Below, in pieces: positions 32,096 through 43,100 of a stretch of DNA of 64,000 nucleotides. Source of the DNA: Coniella vitis (taxonomy: Eukaryota; Ascomycota; Sordariomycetes; Diaporthales; Schizoparmaceae); contig WUJK01000003.1 of NCBI GenBank assembly GCA_011317545.1, forward strand, positions 1,798,001-1,862,000. The letters run 5' to 3'. Made by a program: the position numbers and the translations under genes. Below the pieces are notes generated by a model, which saw only the letters and a list, made by a program, of their open reading frames with translations, was not told the origin of the DNA and made no database searches. Every line of letters begins with the position of its first letter. Position 1 is the first letter of the stretch.

Positions 32096-34076
32096 TGTCG
32101 AGAGGAGCTATATATATATATGCCTCTTAATGTACTGTCGCTTGGTTGCTTCTGTTCTGGGTTGAGATTGCTGCTTGATACCACAGTTGGATTCCCAAAG
32201 AGGGAATGGTATGCAACAGCCGCCGAGCTTGAAGTCCTGTGTGGTGGCAGAATGGATCAGGCACGAAGAGAGAAAGAGAGAGAAAGGAATGTTGTTGGTT
32301 GTTTAGTGTATGCGTTTGTGCGTTCTCTTGCCTCTTCTCTTGAAGGTGCTCGCGGTCAAAATGTACTATGTATGAGTGACGGTGCGGGGAAAGCGTGTTT
32401 TCCATTGCTGTATATGTATCTAGTAGTATATCCGGCATGCCAGGTGGAGGTTAGGAGAGAGGTACTTGGGACTTGGATTCTAGTGATGATCTCCCTGAGA
32501 TGATTGGTATGGCGTACCTCGGGTCTGGGCCCACTTTTCTTGCCTTGTAAGTTACCCCATTCAGTTTACGGCTTGCCACCACTTACATAGTACTTGTTCG
32601 ACAGGCTTCAGATATAGGATTAGTGAGAACAAGCGATACAGACGGAAGTCACGATAGGTAGAAGTGGGCTGCTAGATAGGTACTACTAGGACTGTCCACA
32701 ACTGACCATTGAGCACGAGCTCCTCTAGAGGGCCAGGAATTGCGAATTACATTCCCCAACAGGAAACTTCTACTACATAGTATGGCGCATAGGCATTAGC
32801 GGCCAGGTACATACTATGTAGTAGAAACCTGCTACCATGGACGTACCCAAGTGCATAATATGATATGCATTTCAGCCATCAAAAGATAGTTCTTTGCTAT
32901 AGAATGCAACTACTCGACTTATTACTATAAGCAGTAATGATTCTCATTCAGTGTCTTTCCACGTACCAACTCCCTCAAAGTATAGCATTGACCGCGGGCT
33001 CAAATATACCGAGTATGGTTGAGTCAATGACCTTGAAGAGGTGTAACGGGCATCAGCATCAAATAAGCGAACAAGATAAATTTGTAGGAGCAAACCACTG
33101 GTACAGCCTGATTCTCGGTCCTAGCATGAAGAGACCACAAGTACCTTGAAGAAATTCATACAGTATATGCATATATTTATGTAACGACTAAAGTACAGCA
33201 AGCTCGACTTTCCATTGTAGTATTGGAAAAGGGGGTTGGCAAGTGATGGAAAAAGAAAATCGACACACAGACTCAAGTTGCACAGTGTACCACAAAACAG
33301 AACCCCCAACTGGCCCAGACAGTCCTTAGAGTTTTGGCTCGCGGGAGTTCCCATGGTCCCACTTGAGTCTGCTGTGCCGCTGACGTCCAGCCACTGAAGG
33401 GCAAGTACGCAGGAACCGAGACCCCTCCAGCCTTCCAAGCCTTGTGCTTGTGACTAGACTTACCCAGATACTATGTAGGAGCGGACTTGGCAAAGCAATG
33501 CAGACCGCTCTGGCTGATAATTACTTTGCCTTGACCAAGTGTTGTCTACTGTTCTTCTGATTTGCATCATGGTGTCTTTTCCTTCCTCGCTGTTGAAAAT
33601 CTAGGAAGAATTTTCGGCAAAGACATGTGCTCATCACGTCCTATTCAGCTTGCTCCCAGTCATATCGTGTGTTCTGTGCATTTCACACGTTGCGCGACTG
33701 TTACTATTTCATGTACACAGTACATAGCGTGTTCGAGGTGGGCCGCGTGCATTGCTGGATCCCAAGCACTGATAGCGAGATACGCTTATTAGCTTCCCGT
33801 CACAGCATTCGCCATAGCAGCACCAGCACCAGCACCCGCCAGCAGCAACCAGCAGCAAGCAGCAGCAGCCCACCATTGCACACGACCCTGCTCATTCCTT
33901 CTTATCTACTAACCATTACTTTCGCAACCCCCAAAAACGCCCTGCTCGAGCACGACCATCACCGTTATAGCTGCTTGGCGACCCCGACACTCTTTCTGGC
34001 TTTTTGCTGCTTCTATTCTGCTTCTTGCCGCACCAGCCTGAGCCTCGGCTGGCTGCCTTGACGCCGAGAGCCCCAG
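32096..34076. other. Gene-free 2 kb between divergent genes
   Basis: Upstream of the SDR gene (-) and the FYVE-RING gene (+). It contains the 59-nt foldback at 32768-32826, several ACATAGTA motifs (about 32584, 33468 and 33722) and a run of CAG/CACCAGC repeats at about 33820-33870. No protein-like frame seen. Confidence 0.55.
32768..32826. repeat. 59-nt foldback with perfect 17-bp arms
   Basis: TTCTACTACATAGTATG (32768-32784) is the exact reverse complement of 32810-32826, with a 25-nt loop. The arms contain the dispersed ACATAGTA motif. It looks like a miniature inverted-repeat element or hairpin-forming site. Confidence 0.85.
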
Positions 34077-36006
34077 ATGTCGTCGTCCGATTCCTCCTCC
34101 TCGTCGTCGGCTCGCTCTTCCCCTCCGCCCTGCCGCTACCAAACACTCCGTTTCCACGACCAGGAGTGCTCGAGATACTTTGACTGTCCGAGCCATATAC
34201 TTGCAAGAGCGCGAGAAGAGCAGCAGGAGGAGGAAGAGGAGCCCCAAGAAGAGTACGGGGACGACGAGGATGTGGACGTATCCCAACAAGATGTGACAAT
34301 GCTAGACGCCTCAGACGACGAACAAGCCCCCCTCGATTTAGTGAACCAAGACCCCGAGCCCACCACAAACCGCCCGAGGGCGCCCGCGGGAAAGCAGAGA
34401 CAAGAGGTTATTGATTTAACAAACTCGCCGCCTCAAACAACCCAGGATGCCCCGATGGTTGCTGGGCCTAGCAGCACCGCCCAACCAGCATCCCGGCACG
34501 TCACGGACGTGATCGATTTAACAGGGGATTCTTCGCCGCCACAGATGGCCGTCTTGGACAGGGCCTTGCCTGCGCTACCCGCACTTGATCCGGCTACCTC
34601 ATCAGACTCATTGCTCGTGGCGCCTACATCAGCGAGCCGCGCCATGTCCCCCTCTGCGCAGAGGAGACCCGCGACTCCTCCGTCCCCACCTCCACCTACG
34701 CGCCGAAGAACATCTACGAACCAGTTGAGCGGCGCCCCTGCTTCGACGAGTCGGCAGCCTCAGCAACAAGTCCAACGCAGACCGTCTACTATCCGGCGGC
34801 CGTCTGATATCACATTGCCCCGTTGGCAGCCGGATGCCCAAGTCACATTCTGTCCTATTTGTCGCACTCAATTCAGCTTTTTGGTTAGAAAGCATCACTG
34901 CAGGTGGGTGTCCCCTTGGGCAAGGGTTCCTGTGTGACGGACTGCTAACCACTCGTGTTCTCCTTCAGAAAATGCGGCAGGGTCGTTTGCAGCAGCTGCT
35001 CACCTCACCGCATTACGATCCCATACCAATACATTGTTGTGCCGCCAGGCACGCCGCGGCCTGGCTATGCGCGGTATCCCTCGTCTCTCATCAGTGGCGA
35101 AGGGGGGTATGCTGACTTTAGCAGCCTGGGGGGTGGTGAGCGGGTACGGCTGTGCAATCCATGTGTGCCCGATCCCAACACCAACCCTCCGCAAGGCCAG
35201 CAGTCGCCGACTTCGATTCGAGGCCATGGCAGGTCCCATAGTACTGTCGGCCCTGGCTCTGGGTATGGCTCCAACATGGCCGGCCTCGCTAGTGACGCTT
35301 ACAGTAGGAACAGAAGCGCCACCATGGTAAGTTCATCGCTGCCTTGGTATGCCTACCGTCCACTCAATCAAAGAGGAACTGACCATAGCTGCAGCAGCTC
35401 CCTAGCCTGTCCCGCCAGCCGTCAGGTAATGTGTCATACCAGTCTACACAAAATAGGATTCTGAGTGGAACGCCGCCTTCATATTACCCGTTTGGCGGGT
35501 TGGCGGCGTCGTCGTCGTCAAGTGCTCAGCGTGCGCATAGGCTTCGCTCGCCCCTCGATGCAGGCCATGAGGCAGCGGCATCGTCGTCCTCTTCAGCAAC
35601 GGCACATAGAAGGCCCCTGCCGCCAGACCCGCCTCAGATTGCGGAAGAGGACGAATGTCCAGTCTGTCACCGAGAGCTGCCGCCTCGCGAGCTTCCGAAC
35701 TTTGAAGCCTTGAGAGAAGCGCACATTAGTGTTTGCATTACGTCACACAGCACCTATGGAGGCATGCCACCCGGAGAAGGCACCAGCGCGCTGCCAAGGC
35801 GGACGGGCATGTTCCCATATCTGGCGACAGAAAAGGATTGCGTCGATAGCGCCGAGTGCACCATCTGCCTAGAAGAGTTCGAGGCGGGCGTTCCGATGGC
35901 GCGTCTGGAGTGTCTCTGCCGCTTCCACCGGGACTGCATTGCTAGGTGGTTTGCCAAGAATCCAGGAAGATGCCCTGTGCACTCGCACGACGGCCATGGG
36001 TTTTGA
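34077..36006 (+). CDS. FYVE-RING E3 ubiquitin ligase with tandem SIM-like motifs
   Basis: Three exons, 34077-34903, 34969-35326 and about 35395-36006, give about 598 residues; the last acceptor is a CTGCAGCAG tandem, so one Gln is optional. An acidic N-terminus carries two VIDLT cores (111-115 and 145-149) resembling SUMO-interacting motifs. The FYVE domain (about 252-330) has all three signatures: WQPD, RKHHCR (271-276) and RVVC, implying PI3P binding. A Cys/His segment at about 483-509 (ECPVCHREL...HISVC) resembles a small zinc finger. The C-terminal RING (550-591) is of the ZNRF/Pib1 kind, with Cys at the fourth and His at the last zinc position (CTICLEEF, CLCRFHRDC, CPVH). Yeast Pib1 is a FYVE-RING ligase of endosomes and vacuoles. 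The SIM role is inference. Confidence 0.87.
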
Positions 36007-36961
36007 AACTTCAGAATCACAAAAGGCGGGGGTGGAAGGCTTCAAGAACGTCCAAATTTTCTCATTGCGTGGTGTCACGGCGTTTGTTATATTCTTCTAC
36101 TGGCTTTTCCCTCAGGACGATTGTACCGAGTTTTTCTTTGGATGTGTATGTGTTTGACGAGTAGCAGCTTTTCAAGATCAAAGCACCTACTTCCTCCTTG
36201 GTTTATTCCCATTTCCTTGGCCCATTGCCCCCTCCTTTTCACTACCTATGTATGTCTACATGTTTGACCACGCTCATCAAGATCTCGATTTTGGAACAAG
36301 CACCTGCATACCCAACTCCCATGTGCATGGCTTCAAAACGGCTGGCTGGCTTGTGAGCGTTGCAAAAAGCGGGCAAAAAATAAAAGAAACGAAAAGAAAA
36401 AAAAGGCACCTTTGCAGCAACGCAAGCTCCAATCAAGACCAACAAGCTGAGAAGCAAGAAAGGAGCCCGCTGCAAGGCGGTGAAAGCATGTTTGTCACCA
36501 ATAATGTTTGGCAGCCACGTATTACGTACTTTAAAGCAGAAGCGCCTACATGTTATGGCGACGAACGTGAGGCTGTTCGCAATCGCACAAGTCGGATGTA
36601 CTACTTCAATGAGCGGACCCTGCAATTGGCGGGACGGCATCGGATGGCGGCACGCGTTCTCACGGGACCTTGCCGGCGGTGCGATTTTCGGGGCCGCGGG
36701 TGCGGGGGCTCGGAGCGGCTACCACCGGCAGTAAGTACATATAGTACTCGCTGGACCCTTGCTTATCATCGTGCAGGCACGCGGCACTTGGGCTTGCCGT
36801 TCTTTACCTTCAGAACTAAAAGGACAACAAACCATTGTTTGTTGCAGCTCCCGCTTTGCCAACCTCTCCTTATCCTCCTTCACCGTGACTGCTGGTAAGG
36901 TCGTCGTGTTCTGTCCTTCTTCCCTACCGCATCCTCGGAGCAACTAGAGCAAAAAGGTGCC
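36007..36961. other. Gene-free stretch upstream of the aminotransferase
   Basis: About 950 nt. Open frames around 36248-36898 have no domain. A GTAAGT at 36732 followed by CAG or TTGCAG sites suggests a possible 5'UTR intron of the aminotransferase gene, but this is not provable by eye. Confidence 0.5.
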
Positions 36962-39049
36962 ATGTCCCGCGCTACCCTCCGCGCCGTGCGGGCGTTGGCG
37001 CCGAGATCCCGGCCGGCTTCGATGCCTCGCTTTGACGCCGGACCAGCAACTATGCGCCCGAGCGGCCATGTACGATCGTTCCATAGGTCGTGCCCAAGGT
37101 CTCAGGAGATCCTGGCAAGCAAGGCGAAACTGCCAGAGAAGGAACCTATACCCGAAAAGACAGGCCGAGAGCCAGTAACTATCCAAGACATCAAAGACAG
37201 ACGCGCCAAGGCTGGCAAGCTGGTCGCTGGCACAGCTGCACCGTCAGATAGTGGCATGTTCAAGGCGCCAGTGAGTCTTGTTGATTGGTTTTCCAGGTCT
37301 AGTATACCTGTGGTGTACAGGAACATACAATTGACACGCTTCTACAGTCGACCGGCAAGTCCAATGCCAAAAGATGGGATCGTAAGTATATGACCTTTTG
37401 TCTGTCTTCCTAGGAAATCACACTCACCTCGATCCAGACCACCTCACTGCAGAGTCATTAGCCCGTAAGCCGTGCAAGCTCAAACAGGCAGCCCGCTTCC
37501 TTAAGAAGCCGGGCCTCATCTCCCTTGGCGGAGGGCTACCTTGTCCCGAGTACTTTCCTTTTGAGAGCATCAGTATGAAGGTCCCCACTCCGCCCGACTT
37601 TTCTGAAGCGTCAACAAAAACGACTGGCAAAACTCTCACCATTGGCAAACATGACACGGCTGAGATTCCCGAGGCCGAGTACGACTTGGCCATTGGCCTT
37701 AACTACGGCCAGGCTATGGGTGCGGCACAGATGCTGCGCTGGGTCACGGAGCACACGGAGCTCGTCAACAACCCACCCTATGCTGACTGGCAGTGCGCCC
37801 TTACCGTGGGCAGCACGGGCGCTCTCGAGCAAGCGCTGCGCATGTTTTGCGATCGGACACGCGGTGACTCAATACTCATGGACGAATTTGCGTTTTCGAC
37901 CGCGCTCGAGACAGCCGAGCCGCTTGGGGCCAAGGTTGTAGGAGTAGCCATGGACGAGCAAGGACTGCTGCCCGAAGCAATGGACGACATTCTCTCAAGC
38001 TGGGATCCCAAGCAACACAATGGTGTGCGCAAGCCGCACGTGCTGTACACTGTTCCCTCGGGGCAGAACCCCACGGGAGCGACAATGAGCGCGCAGCGAA
38101 GGCGTGATGTTTATACCGTTTGCCAAAAGCACGACGTGTTCATTATCGAGGATGAGCCCTACTACTTCTTGCAAATGGACCCGTATGTGCCAGGAGCGGC
38201 AAAGGCTTCCAAGGCAGCGCCCCAACCGCCCCATCCAGAGACAATTCCCGAGTTCCTCTCTTCTCTGGTACCGACGCTCTTGAGCATGGACGTTGACGGG
38301 CGTGTGCTCCGCATGGACTCGTTCTCCAAGGTGGTCATCCCGGGATCGCGCATGGGCTGGGTGACTGCATCGGCACAAGTTATTGAGCGGTATATCCGGC
38401 ACGCTGAGGTGGCAAGCCAGGGCCCGGCGGGCTTGACGCAAGTGGTGCTGCACAAGCTGCTGGATGAGCACTGGGGCCACGAAGGATACTTCAAGTGGCT
38501 GATGAACTTGCGGGCCGAGTATACCAAGCGGAGGGACGTGCTCCTGGGTGCATGCGACGACTTTTTGCCGCGTGAGGTGGTGAGTTGGACGCCGCCGGCT
38601 GCTGGAATGTTTGTGAGTATTGTGTTTAGTCTTTACTGTTTTTTTTTGTTTTTTTTTTTTGCCTTACACTTTGATTGGCCTTACCTTGTTCACATTTGCG
38701 GTCTTATTCCCTCATTTAACCTTTTGGTGTGTGTGGAAAAGCAGAAAGATTGATAGACCCGGTTTGACTAATCTTTGGTCTTCTCCAACAGCAATGGTTC
38801 GAAGTCAATTACAGTTTGCACCCCGACGCAGGCAAGCGCAGCATCGCCGAGATAGAAGAGGAGATTTTTGGGCTGTGCATCGAAAAAGGTGCACTGGTCG
38901 CCCGGGGGTCATGGTTCGCTGCTGAGCACGACAAGCCGCTCAAGAATCTTTACTTTCGAGCAACATTTGCAGCAGCGGCTCCCGAGCCAATGTGGGAGGC
39001 AATTCGGCGGTTTGGCGAGGCTGTCAGGACGAGTTTCCGACTTGAGTGA
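36962..39049 (+). CDS. PLP aminotransferase, aromatic / 2-aminoadipate type (Aro8-like)
   Basis: Four exons, 36962-37270, 37348-37381, 37438-38612 and 38792-39049, give 591 residues. The acceptor at 37437 is preferred over 37413 because it restores the family-like RWDHHLTAESLARKPC. Class I/II fold motifs are LISLGGGLPCPEYFP, YTVPSGQNPTG (NPTG about 325-328), IIEDEPYYFLQMDPY and the PLP-binding Lys in MDSFSKVVIPGSRMGW (about K412). The last exon adds the C-terminal small domain. Aro8-type enzymes transaminate aromatic amino acids and 2-aminoadipate (lysine pathway). The 110-residue N-terminal extension is rich in Arg, Ser and Ala and poor in acids (MSRATLRAVRALAPRSRPAS, later FHRS), which suggests a mitochondrial presequence; that is inference. 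Confidence 0.88.
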
Positions 39050-40120
39050 TATTCCACCCCCACCCCCTTTTTTTTGGTTCTTTGAATAAAAAAACATCGT
39101 TGCCTTGTCTTGATCACTAGGAGCAAACGGACGTGGAAATGGCTTGAGCAAGTGACGGTCTAAAGTGAGGAACTATGATCAAAACTGTATGGAATACTTC
39201 TACACACGCGCCAGTATGGCTTGAAAGGGGGAGACAGGGTTGCTTGGAATTGCCTACGTGGTTCTTGCAGAAGCGATGGTGCATGTGTCCTTGGTGACAG
39301 GAAATGGCAGTGTTAGTCACAGCTGCCTAGGAGCATGAATGGATCCAGAAGGATTGGGTCAGCCTTGCAGGCAATTTGCCATCGCTTTTGCGAGGTGTCC
39401 TTCGGAGCGACTCCAGGAAACAACAGGTGTTGGCAGATCATATAGATGCATGCATTACAGTACTGAGTAGTCCTACAAGTCATCTTTGCAGCCATATGAG
39501 CGCCATCGGCGTAATGCATATCCGCCGTGTTGTTGGTTCGTTTGTTTCTTGGATTTCTCTGCCACTGCGTTGTTCGGTGTCCGGGGTCTTATTTTGAGTC
39601 CGGCTGATACGGTTGGAAATGGGTGCAGCGCCACCTAAAGGGACAGGCTTCTGGTTCTGAATATACACAGTACTCTCTGCCACAGCATAGTACTTATATA
39701 GTATGGATAGCAACACGCGGCCTCGAGGGCAGTTGCTTCTGTTCTGCTACTACCAGCATTCACAGGACAAACTCTAGTAGAGGCCAAGTGTCTCGTGTGC
39801 TCGGCCAAAACCATCCTTCCATCTCCATTTAATTTTATTTTAGGTGCCTCGTTCTGTCATGAAAGAGCTGCCGCAGCACATATATCCCAGGTACTACTTC
39901 TACAAGCAAGCGGTGCCTACCACGAATTCTTAGCGCAAGCGTTGCCACATTGCTACACCACCACACCTATTCTTTGCACTGGACGCCACGTATCTTCATC
40001 ATCATCATCATTAATCAATCACGATATTGATCTGGCCAGCTACTTACTCGTCACATAATTGCGCATGCCCATGCTTTGCCCAATCATCTCTTCCACACGA
40101 CGACGACACCCGCTGTCGTG
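39050..40120. other. Gene-free stretch upstream of the ABC transporter
   Basis: About 1.07 kb of 3'UTR and promoter DNA. It contains ACAGTACT and CATAGTACTTATATAGTATGG-like motifs at about 39660-39710. No protein-like frame. Confidence 0.55.
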
Positions 40121-43100
40121 ATGAGTGCCGCCAGCCAGGTTGGCGCGTCCAACAACAGCTCAGATATCTCCGTCTCCGACGCCAAGAAGCTCGACGGCGA
40201 CGATGCCCAGGATGGCCGCGCAGCGACACCTGCCGCTGCTGTCACTGAGGAGAGAGAGGCGGGATGGGGCGATTACTTTCGGTGAGCCTGCAGATTGCCG
40301 ACACCTTGATCGCGCCGTGCCATTATCGTCATCCTCGTCGTCACCAATATCACTGTTCCTTGCCATCATCACACACGACGAGCACGTGGGCAGTCTGACG
40401 ATGGAAAAGAGAGTTGCTGATGCAGGTCCACCAGGTGCTTTACGTATGCCCAGAAATGGGACTTCTTGCTGCTTGTGAGCGCCGCATTTGCGTCAATAGG
40501 CGCTGGAGTTGTACGTCTTGACCGATGGTGAAGCATGGAACAAACGAGCCGTCATGTATGGAAGCGTAAGCGATTCAGTGCTGATACAACCGTCCTTCAA
40601 CCAGACCATGCCCCTGATGAACGTCGTCTTTGGAAGACTGGTCAACGGCCTGACGGGCTTCGGCGCCGGCACCTCGTCCCAGGTGAGAGACTTGGACTTT
40701 ACTTGCACCCCATCACAACAACGGACTGCCCTGGGGGGTAGACATGCTGATATGGCGGCTGGCCAAACATGTAGGAAGCACTCAGCGCTAGCATTAACAA
40801 GCAATGCCTCTATATATGTAAGTCTCTGGTGCAGCAACAACTGGCAGCGTCTACGGGCGTGTGCTTTGGGAACACTGGCCGTTGCTAATGGTTTTCTGTC
40901 CGCGTGTCCTAGTCATCCTGTTCCTCGTTCGCTTCCTCCTCAACTACGTGGCCAAGTTCTCGCTACGTCTGATAGGCATTCGCATCTCGGCCGCCATCCG
41001 CATGCACTACCTGTCCAGTCTGCTGGAACAGACCATCCACGTTCTCGACACAATGCCACCCGGCGCGGCAGCCGGGACCATCACCTCGACAGCAAACACG
41101 CTGCAAATCGGCATATCCGAGAAGCTCGGCACGGCGGTCGAATACACCTCCACGATCATCACTGCCATCATCGTCGTCTTCACCTATTCCTGGCGTGTCA
41201 CGCTCGTCACCATGAGTTGCATCATCTTTGTCACGATCGCCGTGGGCATCTTCCTGCCCTTTATCATCAGAGGCACCGCACGCCACACAAAAGCCGAGGC
41301 CAAGGCCGGCGCCGTAGCTACCGAAGCCTTTTCGGCCGTGCGCATGATCTACGCCTTTGGAGCCCAAGGCCGGATGACGGACCGATACGCCCGCTTCGTC
41401 ATGGAGGCAAAGCAGCACGGCGCCGCCACCTCCCCGTTCATGGCTTCGCAGTTTGGCCTCATCTTCTTTGGCCTTTACTGTGCCACGGCCTTGTGTTTTT
41501 GGTACGGCACGCGTGCCTATGCCCATGGCCAGTTGAGCGGCGGCATTGGCACCATCATGGTCGTGCTCATGAACATCATGATCATCGCCATGTCGCTGGA
41601 GCGCGTCGCGACGCCGCTGGTTGCCGCAAGCAAGGCGACCGTCGCAGCCGCCACCTTTTTCGCTGTCATTGACGTGCCCAAGCCCAATCGTGGCCACCTC
41701 AGAGAGCCAGACGTGTCGGGCGACCACGACATTGTCTTTGAGGGTGTGACCTTTGCCTACCCAGGGCGGCCCACAGCCAAGGTCCTGGACGCACTCGACT
41801 TGACGATCCAGGCTGGCAAGGTCACTGCCATCGTGGGACCTTCGGGAAGTGGCAAATCGACTATCGTTGGGCTTGTGGAGAAGTGGTACTCGTTACATGA
41901 TCAAGTTGTCATCCAGAAAGCCGTCGCCAAGGATGAAAACAAGAAAAAGAAGAAGAAGCAGAATGACAAGGCGAAGAAAAACACAGCAGCAGCAGCAGCA
42001 GCAGCAACAACAACAATAGAAGGAGAAGAAGAAATTGATGATGGCGTACTCAGCGGGAAGTCATCATTTTGGGCAAAGCTTCAATCCAAGATATCCAAGG
42101 CGCAAAGCGGACCTGAGGACGACAGCGACGAGGACGATGCCGCAATACCAGACGAGAACGAGAGCGGGCCTCCGATCAAACTCAGTGGCAAGATCACTAC
42201 CTGTGGGCAGAGGCTGGACGACATTGACACAAAATGGTGGCGATCTCAAATTGGTCTCGTGCAACAGGAGCCTTTCTTGTTCAACGACTCCATCTACGCA
42301 AACGTCTGCCATGGACTAATTGGCACGCAATGGGAGCACGAACCGCTCGAGATCAAGCACAAGCTGGCCGAGGAGGCTTGCAAGGAAGCATTTGCCGATG
42401 AATTTGTGCAAAGATTGCCAGGTGTAGGTTCCGTACTCTCTTCTCTCCCCATCTTCTCGTGTGTATAACGTACGAGTGGCTGACGACTAAATACATAGGG
42501 ATACAACACTCTTGTCGGTGACTCGGGCTTGAAACTGTCTGGCGGACAAAGGCAACGGATTGCTATTGCGAGGAGTATCATCAAGAAGCCCAAGATCCTG
42601 TAAGCAAGTGCGGCACTGTTTTTCGTTGAGGTACAGCCTACAAACTAATGGCTTGAATCAATCAGTATCCTGGACGAGGCTACCTCAGCCATCGACGTCC
42701 GCAGTGAAAAGATCATTCAAGCGGCTCTGGACCGCGTCTCGAGAGGCAGAACGACCATTGTGATTGCCCATCGGCTTTCTACCATTGCAAAGGCCGACCG
42801 AATCGTCGTCCTCTCCAAGGGCAAGCTGATGGAGCAAGGAACGCACGAGGACCTGCTGAGCCACGAATCTGGCGTGTATTCTGGTCTTGTCCGCGCCCAG
42901 CGCCTTACCCTTGGCCAGGAAGACGATGGAGAAGACAAGACCGAACCAGAAGCGGCAGAAGTAGAGACAGAAGCCGAAAAGGAGACCCTGCATCCCATTC
43001 TCTCGCTGCAAAAGTCTGCCGCTGTCGCTACGACGGATACACTCGACCAAACGGCAGTGGAATCGACGTGGAAGAATCGAGGCCTCTTTGGCAGTTTTGG

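Noticed and set aside
37382..37413. Alternative acceptor for intron 2 of the aminotransferase gene at 37413
   Set aside because: It keeps the frame but gives RWDRNHTHLDPDHL instead of the more family-like RWDHHLTAES produced by the 37437 acceptor; the intron would also be only 32 nt, too short.
40509..41672. 387-codon plus-strand frame with many His/Arg
   Set aside because: It is an out-of-frame reading of ABC transporter exons 3-5 and runs through three introns with good splice signals.
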